A stretch of 29,414 bases of DNA from Smittium culicis (taxonomy: Eukaryota > Kickxellomycota > Harpellomycetes > Harpellales > Legeriomycetaceae), in contig LSSN01002073.1 in assembly GCA_001970855.1 (NCBI GenBank), forward strand, positions 1 through 29,414, read 5' to 3'. The position numbers and the translations under genes were made by a program. Positions 21,328 through 29,414 of this stretch are shown one piece after another. Under the pieces are notes generated by a model. That model had not been told where the DNA came from, made no database searches, and saw only the letters and a program-made list of their open reading frames with translations. The number at the start of each line of letters is the position of its first letter. The stretch's first letter is position 1.

Positions 21328-22244
21328 GGTAATACCGTTTACAGATATAATGTATCCTAGAAAATCGACACTAGACTGATGGAACTGACATTTTTCGAAT
21401 TTAGCAAAAAGCTAATATTTTCTAAGTCGTGAAAGTACTTCGCGAACATGAGTAATGTGTGTATTAAGATTAGATCTAAAAACAAGAATATCATCGAGAT
21501 AGGCGACAGAAAATTTATCAAGACAGTCGGATAATACGTCATTCATAAAGTGCTGGAAGAATGCTGGCGCGTTGCAGAGTCCAAAAGGCATTACTTTTTA
21601 TTCGTAATGTCCATAACGGGTACGGAATGCTGTCTTCCATTCTTCGTTTTTTGCCACACGAATCAGATTATACGCGCCTCGAAGATCAATTTTTGTAAAG
21701 ATTTTGGCTGTACGGAATCGATCGAGGAGTTCACTGATTAGGGGTAATGGATAGCGATTTTTTACAGTAACTTTATTCAAACCTCGGTAGTCCACACATA
21801 AACGGAGAGTACCATCCTTCTTTTTTACAAATAGTATAGGTGCTCCCGCAGGAGAAGATGATGGTCGTATAAAACCTTTTGCTAGGTTTTCCTTAAGGTA
21901 ATCTCTCAACGCTCCTAGCTTTAGCTCAGAAAGGGAATATATAGGGCCAAACGGGGGTTGTGTGTCGGAAAGTAGTGGTATCTGGTGATCGTATGGTCGA
22001 TGAGGGGATAGTTTATCTGCAGCGTTTTTACTAAAAACGTCTTCAAAGTCTAAATATTCGGATGGAATAACCGGTTTGTTTTCAGAGTTGTCTTTATCTT
22101 TGTTATCTATAGAAAAAATGGCTTGAGGATGTGTAATATCCGAGAGCTTGAAAGAATTGGTATCTTCGATATTATTTTTTTTAATACTTATTTGACAATT
22201 TTCCATACATTTAACCGAATTAAATTCAATTAGGTGATCAGGCC
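21328..22244 (-). pseudogene. pol: Gypsy reverse transcriptase with two nonsense codons
   Basis: The RT shows the expected blocks in order: [62 protein letters not shown] and the catalytic YLDDILVF at 21501-21490. TAA at 21598-21600 interrupts the frame just after RYGHYE, before the VMPFG block. TAG at 21412-21414 interrupts it just before LFAKFEKC. Both lie in the same frame as the downstream RNase H. The fold would be complete without the stops, so these are point lesions, not large losses. Confidence 0.9.
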
Positions 22245-22976
22245 ATTAATACTAGGATTGTGTTTTTTAAGCCAAGGTATGCCGATAACAACTGTGTAGG
22301 ATCCAATTTTGGTGACGTCCAAGCATATATGCTCATGGTGGTAATCTACTTTTAGTTCAAGAGGTTCAGTGTTATGAGTGACACTTCCTGAGGCTATGGG
22401 TCGTCCATCGATTACACTTAGCGGAATCGGAGTGAGCTTTTGAACTAGAGGTATATTATTGTCAATTGCAAATTGGGAGTCAATAAATGAGCTGGTTGCT
22501 CCGGAATCTATGATTGCGTGTGTTTTTATATTTGATTTATTAAAAGATAAGCATATTGGAATAACCAGATGATCTTCGGGATTAAATTTATTCAAGTGCA
22601 GTCCATTCTCTTTATTAGAGGGGTATTTGTCAATTAATGGACTATTAAATCCCGATAAAGCAGGAGGGGGGATCATAGAGGTTACAGTGTTAGAAGGGGT
22701 AGTAAAACTAGAATTGGGTGAGGCAGCGGAAATAACAGAATAATCAGAATCAGGAATATCAGGGGGATCGGAATCAGGAATAATAGGGGGGTCTGAATCA
22801 GAATTAGCAGGGTAATCAGAATCAGAATTAGCAGGGTAATCAGAATCAGAAATAGCAGGATAATTAAAAACAAGAGTAGCAGGATAATCGGAATCAGTAA
22901 CAGCGGGGGAATCAGAATCAGATTTAAATACGGGCGATGGTAGTTCCAGACCCAGTCTAGCGCCCTCTATTCGGGC
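22230..22976 (-). pseudogene. pol: Gypsy acidic repeat linker and aspartic protease
   Basis: The frame begins with an 8-residue acidic tandem repeat (SDSDYPAN-like, about 22731-22925), followed by a Pro-rich stretch. Then comes a retropepsin with the active-site block AIIDSGATSSFIDS and the later VVIGIPWL block. The protease would cut the gag-pol polyprotein. A one-base loss near 22245 (AATGGCC where the frame calls for AATTGGCC) sends the frame to a stop at 22230-22232. Beyond it, the frame reading [10 protein letters not shown] leads into the RT. Confidence 0.85.
22731..22925 (-). repeat. 24-bp tandem repeat encoding SDSDYPAN-like units
   Basis: About eight diverged 24-bp units lie in the gag-to-protease linker. 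Each encodes a variant of Ser-Asp-Ser-Asp-Tyr-Pro-Ala-Asn. A shadow frame through them gives a hydrophobic Leu/Ile peptide that is not a gene. The repeats probably expanded by slippage. The unit length equals that of the acidic repeat in the second gypsy element of this window, although the sequences differ. Confidence 0.8.
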
Positions 22977-23222
22977 TGGGTACTTATGTTTTTTGAGGTT
23001 TCACTAGTAACTGATGATATTGAGTTAAAGCTACGAGTTTGTTCGCGAAGTGGGCAGGTTTTTACAATGTGTCCTGGGTTCCCACAATAAAGACAAAGCT
23101 TGTTGTCTCGACGACGTTGTTTCTCTTCTGGGGTCAGTGTTCGGCGGGTGTTTGTGCCTTCAATCTCCATTGATTGGGGATAAGTATCGGACCTTGAATG
23201 GTTATTGATAACGTTACTATGT
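22967..23222 (-). pseudogene. gag: Gypsy gag nucleocapsid CCHC zinc knuckle, out of frame
   Basis: This piece continues gag after the frameshift near 23222. It contains a basic segment ([12 protein letters not shown]) and the knuckle [14 protein letters not shown], a C-x2-C-x4-H-x4-C motif that binds the element RNA. It ends in a stop at 22967-22969 because of a second single-base loss near 22977. The next frame continues sensibly as [17 protein letters not shown]. Confidence 0.85.
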
Positions 23223-23928
23223 GTGTTCGATACCGGTTTGAGCTTTCAAGCATTCTCTCGAATAATCTATTATCCACTTTAATTGATAAATCAATTAACT
23301 CCGACAGGGTTTCAGGATGATCAAAACGAGCAAGTAGGTCTTTGATCTCCTCTTTCAGCCCTTCGTAATATTGGCTACTAAGTGCAGCATCGTTCCATGA
23401 GGTAAGAGCAGAAAAACGACGAAAATCGGCGACATAATTAGCAGCGGAGTTGACTTGTCTTAGGATGCGGAGTTGTCTCTCGGCGGCTGTTACTTGATTT
23501 GGATTGCCAAAGACACGATTTAACTCTTCAAAAAATATCTCTAGGTTGTCGAGCATGAGAACAGGTATGTTGGATTCAAGATGTGGTTGCAACCATGAAA
23601 AGGCCATGCCACGTAGAAATGTTGCAGCAAATATAACCTTTTGTCTTTCTGTAGGAAAGCGGGATGGTTGCGCTTGTATTACTAATTTATCTTGGGAAGT
23701 AAAGTTACGTAGATGTTCACGGTTCCCGTAAAAGTGTTCTGGATCGGACACGTGAGGTTCGCGGGTGTGAATGATAGCTTTTGGGTTGTTTTCAGAGGAA
23801 CGCAAGTTATCAATTAGTGCTTGTAATTCTGTGACGGTAGTAGCCATATGCCGTAACTCGTTATAGTCTCTGAGTGTCATGGTAACAGGGGCGTCAAGGT
23901 CTTCAAGTGATTCGGTCATATGAGACAT
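23134..23928 (-). pseudogene. gag: Gypsy gag capsid region, frameshifted at its end
   Basis: The first ATG after the 5' LTR is at 23928 (MSHMTESLEDLDAPVT). The protein has an N-terminal heptad stretch and then a Ty3-type capsid with blocks such as FTSQDKLVIQAQPSRFPTE, TFLRGMAFSWLQP and VADFRRFSALTSWNDAALSS, typical of the retrotransposon gag family. It would form the virus-like particle. The frame is good until about 23222, where one base seems to be missing in a CA-rich run. The remaining bases down to 23134 are read in the wrong frame and end in a spurious stop. The knuckle domain follows in another frame. Confidence 0.85.
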
Positions 23929-23952
23929 AATAGCGGCAGTTAATAAGGTATG

Positions 23953-23961
23953 ATCTGACAA
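23953..23961 (-). other. Putative self-priming primer-binding site
   Basis: The sense strand just after the 5' LTR reads GT then TTGTCAGAT. It lacks the TGG start of a site complementary to a tRNA 3' end. Instead TTGTCAGAT is the exact complement of ATCTGACAA at 24041-24033 inside the 5' LTR. In Tf1 of fission yeast the first bases of the transcript fold back on such a site and prime reverse transcription. If transcription starts near 24041 the same mechanism would apply here. This is inference from complementarity and position. Confidence 0.5.
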
Positions 23962-23963
23962 AC

Positions 23964-24255
23964 TGTTATGATTATATGGATAAGTGCCACTAGGCGTTTA
24001 TAAAGTTTATTATTTAATAAGGATGACAATTGTTGTCAGATAATGTATAAAAAACTATGAGGAAACTAGAGTATTTATGCGTTTTGGTAAAACTTCAAAA
24101 CTTAAACAAAGATAATAAGTATTAACATTAATAGACTCCAAGGCAATCATTAATAGAAAAAGCCAAGGCTGATTATTCGTTATTTAATAGTTATTTTAAA
24201 AGGGGAGAAAATCCTCAACAGAAAAGCCAAGGGGTAAGAGTAACCAATCATGACA
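23964..24255 (-). repeat. 5' LTR (right LTR) of the gypsy element
   Basis: This is the exact copy of the left LTR at an offset of 5161 bp, and it carries the promoter for the minus-strand transcript. A TATA-like TAAATA lies around 24072-24079, and the sequence ATCTGACAA lies 31-38 nt downstream of it on the minus strand (24041-24033), a plausible transcript start. Confidence 0.97.
24069..24080 (-). promoter_or_regulatory. TATA-like box in the 5' LTR
   Basis: On the minus strand the LTR reads GCATAAATACTC here. It lies about 30-40 nt upstream of ATCTGACAA, the segment complementary to the primer-binding position, which is a suitable distance for a transcription start. The identical sequence at 18908-18919 in the other LTR would be inactive for the element RNA. 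Confidence 0.4.
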
Positions 24256-25073
24256 ATACTATAAAAAGTTAAATTTTTTGTAAAAAAATCAAAAATTTTA
24301 AATCGCTTAAAATTGAGCTAGCTGTTTTCAGAATTTCGAAATTCGAGTTAGAAAGTTAAAAAAAAGTCAAAAAGCAAAAATCATCTTACAGCTTATTACG
24401 CTGGTAATATATTTTCTTTTTGAAAATAAAAAACTTAAAAACAAAAAAATAGTATTGTAAATGAAATTCATCTAGAAAAAACATCTGATACTCAGAATTC
24501 TCGAATTCGAGTTAGAAAGTGTGTAAAATGATATTAGAAAATATCACTTATTTTCAACAGTTTTTCATAAAGTGAAAAAATCGGCCAATAAAACTAACTT
24601 GCAAAAAAGTATAAAAATGTAAATATACTATATATTTGCTGAAATTGAATTTTAATTTAGGTAAAAGTGCAGGAATGTATATCAAGAATGATTAGGCTTA
24701 AAAAATTGCTATATATAATCTTAATTGGGCTGTAATAGAATGTACCATGTACTAAGAATGTATACGAAACTACCAAGTACTATAAGAATGTACGAAATAC
24801 TAAACAATTAAAAGGTAACAATGTGGGGTTTGACGGTCACTAAATGTATACTTCAATACAATCAGTATTGAAAGTATATAAGCGTATACATGTCCATCGA
24901 TGATACCTCCCCCCCCACACACAATATCATAAAATAATAAACTTAAACAATTACTACAATCACTTCTAATTTTTTTAAAGACCGGCGACAATTATACACT
25001 ATTATCGTAAATAATATTAAAATTTATACTATTATTTAAAAAACTAATATTATTAATATAACTGTAGGGGAAA
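24256..25073. other. AT-rich spacer
   Basis: This stretch begins with the ATACT target duplication and contains no recognisable gene. A poly-C and CA tract lies near 24907-24923. It may include the terminal part of the mobile element to which the next gene belongs, but no terminal inverted repeat is apparent. Confidence 0.4.
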
Positions 25074-26058
25074 ATGAAAATAACACAAGCTATTAGATCT
25101 TTCAGCACGCCCTGTTTTTATAGCCTTGATAGAATTGAGAAAAGCAGACTCTGTAAGAGGCTCGTTGATTTTGGTAAAAAGATATCAAACGGAGACACAG
25201 AATGCATTGTAAAATACACTCTATTCAATTCAAGGTTAGGACGGTCTATTGTAAATGATATCTTTTTATTTTCTAACGATAAAATGAAAAATATCATTAA
25301 CAATATCAGTAAGCTCCATTCAAGCTTATCAACTGACAGGTATCAGGAATCGACCATCCTATCACTGGTAGCTTCAGAATTTTCTCCGTCTCAGCTTAGT
25401 TGCTTCGGGTTTGAGTTTTCAAGAACTCAGTTCAACACTGCGAAGCAAAAAGCAAGAAAAGATCAGTTCACTCTGGACGATTACCAGAGACACATTCCTA
25501 AATCAAGATCTGCTGTTGGTCAAACCGTCGTTGATTTAGTAAAATCATATCTTCACCGCTACTCTCAGCCATCTTCTATAACAGGAAGAAGAGTCGGTGA
25601 AGATATCAACGGTCTCGGAACTCCGGTGATGTATTTAACCCAGACAAAGAGTTATATATATCACCAGCTATTAAAGGAAAACCCGGGTTTGAAATTGGGA
25701 CTGAGTACTTTCTACAATGTCTGCCCAAAAATTTTTATAAAAACCGACCAAAAGAACAGATATGTGCAAGATGTGTCTTGCAGCATCAAAGGTATAAAAT
25801 ATGTACCGATCGGCAGTTTCAAGTCATGGAATCGACTCAGAGAGCGCACGAAAACTTATGAAGACGTACCAAGATTTTAAGGATCACAAAATGTTGGTCG
25901 ACGAACAGAGGGGACGATTCACCAGCTTAGAAGGGAATTTAGGTAATGATTCATGTATTCTAATTTATGATTTCAAAGAAAATTTTAAGATTGGTGGTGG
26001 ACCGGTGGAATCTTCGGATGTTTTTTATAGCAGGGTTCAGATTACAGCTATAAAGTAG
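25074..26058 (+). pseudogene. DNA-transposon-like protein, frameshifted
   Basis: The first piece (25074-25880, 268 residues) starts with an ATG. It reads through a helical N-terminus, then the blocks PKSRSAVGQTVVDLVKSY and NPGLKLGLSTFYNVCPK, which resemble the NPxxKIGxSxFxxLRPK block of a family of transposase-like proteins known in animals and fungi. A CARC pair follows in another frame (25763-25774). The second piece (25801-26058) carries ILIYDFKENF at 25957-25986, which would match the DFxEN block of those proteins. At least one frameshift lies between 25740 and 25860, so it is a pseudogene. Family recognition is from memory of motif patterns, and I cannot name the superfamily. The C-terminal half of a catalytic core is missing. 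Confidence 0.5.
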
Positions 26059-27210
26059 CTCTAGAGACCAAAAAATTTACTGATATAGTAATGACCAAAA
26101 TTTGAGCTAAGTTAAACAGAGTGAGATTCAAGAGAAAAACTCATAAGCCAAACTATTTATACTAAAATGAAAACTATAAAAAAAACTTTTTATTCAGTTT
26201 TTTGATATTGCACAAATAATTTATGGTCATTTCAGCCAACAGAAATATTGCGAGTCATTACAAAGTTATATGCTTAGCCACTATAATTGAAATAAATGTC
26301 AACATATAGTTGGTGATTTCGGCTGTTAATTGGTCAAATAAGCATATCTGATTCCTGTCTGCTATTGGACTTAAAGCTATCCTCGTCCCCTATGTATGAT
26401 ATCTTGCCTCTTATGTTGAATGGCTTCAATCGGTTTATGTGAGATATTATTATTGTTATGAAACCATGATCATCTTTATACACTAAACAATTGCTAATTC
26501 GTAATATTTTCTTTGCTAATCTGTATGATACTTTTATGCTTTACTGAGCCCAAGAGCAATATTTATCCCAATGGTTGTTTGGAGTTTCAATAGAACATAA
26601 TCTCACGTCTCGTATGTAACTGCTCTGAGTTTATCATTCTATATATGGCGCATTGCTTCTTTTGCGATATTTTTGTTCTTTGATATAGTTGTTATTATTA
26701 ACTGCAATTTTGCTTAGGCTTTCTTTCGTAGCTAATTACGATTATTTTGTTATTCAAATCAGCAGTCAGGATAATCAGTCGTAAATATATATACGTAAAA
26801 ATTTATTTCGAAGATTTTTATTCAAAAGGTGCCAAATGGGTCACCTTATATGTGTTATCACACTATAGAATTTATAAAACTATACTTATTGGGATTAACC
26901 CATAATCTGATAAAATAGCGTAATATGAAATAAAAGCCAATAGAAATAAAGATACACTATATATCTTAAATACACAACCGATCAATTTGATAGTTGAGCT
27001 GTGTGTATAATAGGATACTTGTCATTGGCTAATGAAATCATTGCTTCTCTATGATTGGCTGGCTCCAATACCTGGCGTAACACCAGTAATATAATCATGT
27101 TTCACTTGTCCAATAGCATTGCAAGATATGTCATTGGACAGTTGGCTATCTCGGCTGTTAATTGGCCTAGTCAATATGTCTGAATTCTGGCTGCTGATTG
27201 GCGTATCACA
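26059..27210. repeat. Repeat-rich tract with many ATTGG/CCAAT pentamers
   Basis: No gene is visible. ATTGG or its complement recurs many times between 26330 and 27210. A segment of about 65 bp at 26308-26372 (GGCTGTTAATTGGTC...) recurs diverged at 27140-27206 (GGCTGTTAATTGGCC...). The right boundary is where the RNase H frame of the second gypsy element is cut, after YIMYT. The last bases there, ...ATCACA, could be an LTR-type end in minus orientation (TGTGAT...). It may be one or more old LTR-type insertions, but I could not define both ends. Confidence 0.4.
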
Positions 27211-27404
27211 GTGTACATGATGTAAGATTTTGCTGTGTCGGGGTGTGCAACAACTGGAGCCGTGATCATCGAATATTTGAGCTTTTCGAAAGCTGTTTCG
27301 CAGTCGATATTCCAGTCGAAGGCTGTGTCTTTTTGAAGCAATTTGTAAAGTGGCGCGGCAATGTTAGTAAAGTCGTCAATAAATGATCTGCAGAATGAGA
27401 CCAT
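27211..27404 (-). pseudogene. pol: Second gypsy element: thumb and start of RNase H
   Basis: This 65-residue piece resumes the pol after the LTR-like insertion: VSFCRSFIDDFTNIAAPLYK, FDWNIDCETAFEKLK and APVVAHPDTAKSYIMYT. It is the connection region leading to RNase H. It breaks off exactly before the first catalytic Asp (the expected DAS block), where the ATTGG-rich sequence begins. Confidence 0.85.
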
Positions 27405-27754
27405 TGAAAAGTATAAAAGCAAGTCGATATATTTTATTAAGCTAAGTCGAAATTGAGGCTAAGGAAAGAGAGAGAGTTTCAAAATAAATAACTAAAACTT
27501 AAATAAATTAATATGAAATTATGTAGATAAAAATAAGTAACTAAATTTGTTCACAATTGGCTGAATTAAGATTAAGCTAATTCAGCCAATAGTTTTATCG
27601 ATCATTCATATCTCATGATATAACTGGCCGTCCATAATGAAGCTTATATCATTCGATAGGCAATGATCTTATCTATTGATTGGCTACATCAATAGATCGC
27701 TATCTGTTTCTCTTATTGGCTTAAATTGTCTTCTTCGATTATCCAATCGTAACA
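27405..27754 (-). mobile_element. Solo-LTR-like insertion inside the second gypsy pol
   Basis: The pol reading PALRRFLGM stops at 27759 and resumes as VSFCRSFIDDF at about 27404. The 350 bp between starts TG and ends CA on either strand and is flanked by CCAT at 27401-27404 and 27755-27758, a 4-bp duplication. On the minus strand it begins TGTTACGATTGG, which resembles the start of the LTR of the complete element (TGTCATGATTGG, 10 of 12). It has no ORF and contains a 12-bp inverted repeat TTGGCTGAATTA at about 27556-27588. A solo LTR of a related family is the best explanation. A short non-autonomous element is the alternative. Confidence 0.65.
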
Positions 27755-27758
27755 CCAT

Positions 27759-28658
27759 GCCTAAGAATCGTCGTAGGGCTGGAACATTTGTTGGGCGAGT
27801 AAACTTCTTGACAGCGGATACTATCTCTTCTGCTATTTCCTGGCCATTTTCAGAGACTGTGTATCCCAGAATGTCGACTTTGGGAACAGCGAATATGCAC
27901 TTTTTGGGATTTAGCTTGAAGCCCTTTTCTTTTAGTTTTGAAAGCACAGAGCGAAGATGTACAAGATGCTCTTTGCGTGTTTTCGAAAACACCAGAATGT
28001 CATCTGCGAATGCTGCACAGTATCCAGAGCCGATGCATTGCCTGAGAGTTCTGTCGATGTTTCTTTGGAATGTAGCTGGAGAGTTGCTCATTCCTTGTGG
28101 CATGACCAAGAATTCATGATGGCCATCAGGTGTTGAAAAGGCAGAGGCTTCAACTGAGTCGGCATGAAGCGGAATTTGATAAAAGGCTTTCAAGACATCT
28201 AACTTTGAATAGAATCTGCATCCAAAAAGTTGATTCAGAATAATGTCGATTCGCGGCAGAGGGTATTCGTCACGGATGGTGACTTTGTTCAGTGGCCTAA
28301 AGTTGATGACTACTCTAGGTGTTCCGTCAGCTTTGGGAACTATGAGCGGATTGGCAGAGTAGGGCGAAGTTGACGGGCGTGCATACCCAGCTTTGTAGAG
28401 CTCTTGGACATGCTCGCGAAGAGTTCGAGTTTCTTCAGGTGAATAGCGGCGCATTCTTGAATGGACTGGCTGATCAGTGGTTAGGCGTAGGCGGTGCGGA
28501 AAGTCAGTTTTGATTATGCTAGGTGTTGGATCGAATAGTTGAGCTACAGAGCGCAATATTTCAGAGATATCAGGGTCCGCAGTTGGCAAGCAGTCAATAG
28601 CAGAAGCAGCAAGAACTAATGGCGCCCATTCGGCTGCTTTGAATCCGGAGGGTATCAT
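27759..28658 (-). pseudogene. pol: Second gypsy element: reverse transcriptase
   Basis: The frame begins at an ATG right after the TGA at 28659-28661. It contains LIVPKADGTPRVVINFRPLN, YPLPRIDIILN, FYSKLDVLKAFYQIPL, LVMPQGMSNSPATFQ and the catalytic FADDILVF (28010-27999), followed by the thumb and ILGYTVSENG. After PALRRFLGM the homology stops at about 27759, because a 350-bp LTR-like sequence has been inserted. The next 75 bases of open frame belong to that insertion. Confidence 0.9.
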
Positions 28659-29393
28659 TCAGAATTTATTGTATTTGTTTCCTTGAGTGAAGCAGATAGT
28701 CATATTCATTGGGCTGTAAGTCGCTTTTGATGCGAAGATGAAATTTGCGCCAAGTATGATGTCGAGCGGTTGTGAAGGCATTATTCGGAAAATCGTATAG
28801 TATTTCGTATTTCCAAAGCTTATACAAGTTAAAACAACTTTATCTGAAGTGGAAACTGACGAATTGTTTCCAAGTTTTATTTTAATCGGTTTGTGCAATT
28901 GAGGTTTTAAGTTTAACTTTTCTACAATTGAAGACGAGATACTTGTTATTTGGGAGCCAGAGTCCAGAAGCACAGAAACAGGAAAGTCATTTATTGAAGC
29001 TATGATTTTAAAGCATATATTCTCGTTCAAATGAAGATTCATAGTCGTTAGTGCAGTTGGGGGAACAATATCGTCAGTAAAGTGTAAACTCGAGATGTTC
29101 GTCGCAAATGTCGTAAAGTCGTCATTGATATCGTAATTATTGTTATCGTCGTTATCGTCGTGCTCGTTTTTGATTTCGTAATCGTAGTCGTTTTCGCTAT
29201 CGTATTCGTTGTCGTTTTCGCTATCGTATTCGTTGTCGTTTTTGATGTCGTATTCGTTGTCGTTTTTGATGTCGTATTCGTTGTCGTTTTTGATGTCGTA
29301 TTTGTTGTCGTTTTTGGATTGAGGCTTGTCAGGAGGCTTTCGTTGTTTGCGCACAGTATTGCTCCTATTTACTGTGCGTTGTCTTTTCCCTCT
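28659..29393 (-). pseudogene. pol: Second gypsy element: acidic repeat and aspartic protease
   Basis: The frame opens after a TGA near 29394 and has no ATG before the protease, so the start is unknown and gag is probably in another frame or beyond the window. It encodes six 8-residue units like KNDNEYDI, an Asp-rich stretch, then a retropepsin with VSVLLDSGSQITSIS and DIILGANFIF. A TGA at 28659-28661 separates it from the RT in the same frame. That could be a nonsense mutation or, less likely, a read-through stop. Confidence 0.8.
29165..29318 (-). repeat. 24-bp tandem repeat encoding NDNEYDI-like units
   Basis: About six near-identical 24-bp units (GTCGTATTCGTTGTCGTTTT on the plus strand plus four bases) encode KNDNEYDI or ENDNEYDS. 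The repeat is in frame with the protease and highly regular, so it is recent or under homogenisation by slippage. Confidence 0.9.
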
Positions 29394-29414
29394 TCAAATG
29401 ATTCAGAAACCAAG

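Larger units (their letters stand above)
18803..24255 (-). mobile_element. Full-length Ty3/gypsy chromodomain retrotransposon
   Basis: The element is 5453 bp, on the minus strand, with two identical 292-bp LTRs and a 5-bp duplication ATACT at 18798-18802 and 24256-24260. The minus-strand order is LTR, gag capsid, CCHC knuckle, acidic repeat linker, protease, RT, RNase H, DD35E integrase, GPF module, chromodomain, polypurine tract, LTR. RT and RNase H before integrase is the Ty3/gypsy (Metaviridae) order, and the chromodomain marks the chromovirus branch. Capsid and RT lie in the same frame, so the ancestor had a single gag-pol ORF, as in Tf1-type elements. This copy is broken by three nonsense codons and three inferred single-base losses, so it cannot make its own enzymes. 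Confidence 0.95.
27211..29414 (-). mobile_element. Second Ty3/gypsy element, pol fragment, older
   Basis: The minus strand carries a protease, RT and the beginning of RNase H of a gypsy element clearly different from the one at 18803-24255 (for example FADDILVF instead of YLDDILVF). The element runs to the right edge of the window, where gag would be, and is cut on the left at 27210 within RNase H. It is interrupted by an LTR-like insertion at 27405-27754 and by an in-frame stop at 28659-28661. No LTR of its own is identified. Confidence 0.8.

Noticed and set aside
22682..22873. Leu/Ile-rich minus-strand ORF that looks like membrane segments
   Set aside because: It is the shadow frame of the 24-bp acidic tandem repeat of the gypsy linker.
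22970..22982. Programmed -1 frameshift between gag and pol
   Set aside because: No slippery heptamer is present, and capsid and RT share one frame, so the intervening frame changes are better explained by single-base losses.
23929..23961. Non-ATG (TTG) start of gag directly beside the LTR
   Set aside because: It overlaps the primer-binding position, and the ATG at 23928 is the natural first start codon.
29165..29318. Regular 24-bp repeats that might suggest a CRISPR array
   Set aside because: Units are contiguous with no unique spacers, are in frame with a protease, and the DNA is eukaryotic.

Overview
The window looks like nuclear DNA of an AT-rich, transposon-laden fungus. The inference rests on two eukaryotic host genes of fungal/opisthokont type (a Sec2/Rabin-type Rab exchange factor and a mitochondrial FAD-dependent glycerol-3-phosphate dehydrogenase), two short ~100-nt spliceosomal introns with CTAAC-like branch sequences, very AT-rich spacers, and Ty3/gypsy chromodomain, LINE, TTAA-type and SINE-like mobile elements. 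An early-diverging fungus (for example a zoopagomycete gut fungus) would fit, but the sequence alone does not prove this.

Layout: 1-1436 is the 3' part of a broken LINE, richer in GC than its surroundings. 1437-4308 is AT-rich spacer. 4309-6630 encodes the Sec2-like protein in one exon. 6961-7438 holds a ~450-bp SINE-like insertion (minus strand) flanked by a perfect 14-bp target-site duplication. 10254-12637 is the three-exon GUT2/GPD2 gene. A short unrecognised ORF lies at 13224-13532. 14409-15553 is A-rich and contains a relic of a LINE endonuclease. 15554-18435 is a TTAA-bounded piggyBac-like element with no visible transposase and three internal tandem repeats. 18803-24255 is a complete Ty3/gypsy element on the minus strand with two identical 292-bp LTRs and a 5-bp duplication. 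25074-26058 is a frameshifted gene resembling a DNA-transposon protein. 26059-27210 is a repeat-rich tract full of ATTGG/CCAAT. 27211-29393 is the pol region of a second, older Ty3/gypsy element on the minus strand, split by a 350-bp solo-LTR-like insertion.

The two host genes are unrelated in function. Sec2 family proteins activate Sec4/Rab8-type GTPases in polarised secretion. GPD2/GUT2 feeds electrons from cytosolic glycerol-3-phosphate into the respiratory chain. Most other recognisable sequence is mobile DNA, with element inserted into element.

The most interesting points are: (1) the full-length gypsy element, whose identical LTRs imply recent insertion although its single gag-pol frame carries three nonsense codons, three inferred 1-nt deletions and a lost RNase H aspartate; (2) a 9-nt complementarity between its LTR and the position of its primer-binding site, suggesting Tf1-like self-priming; (3) the TSD-flanked SINE-like retroposon with a polymerase-III-like head and poly(A) tail; and (4) the TTAA element with its end motif repeated internally.
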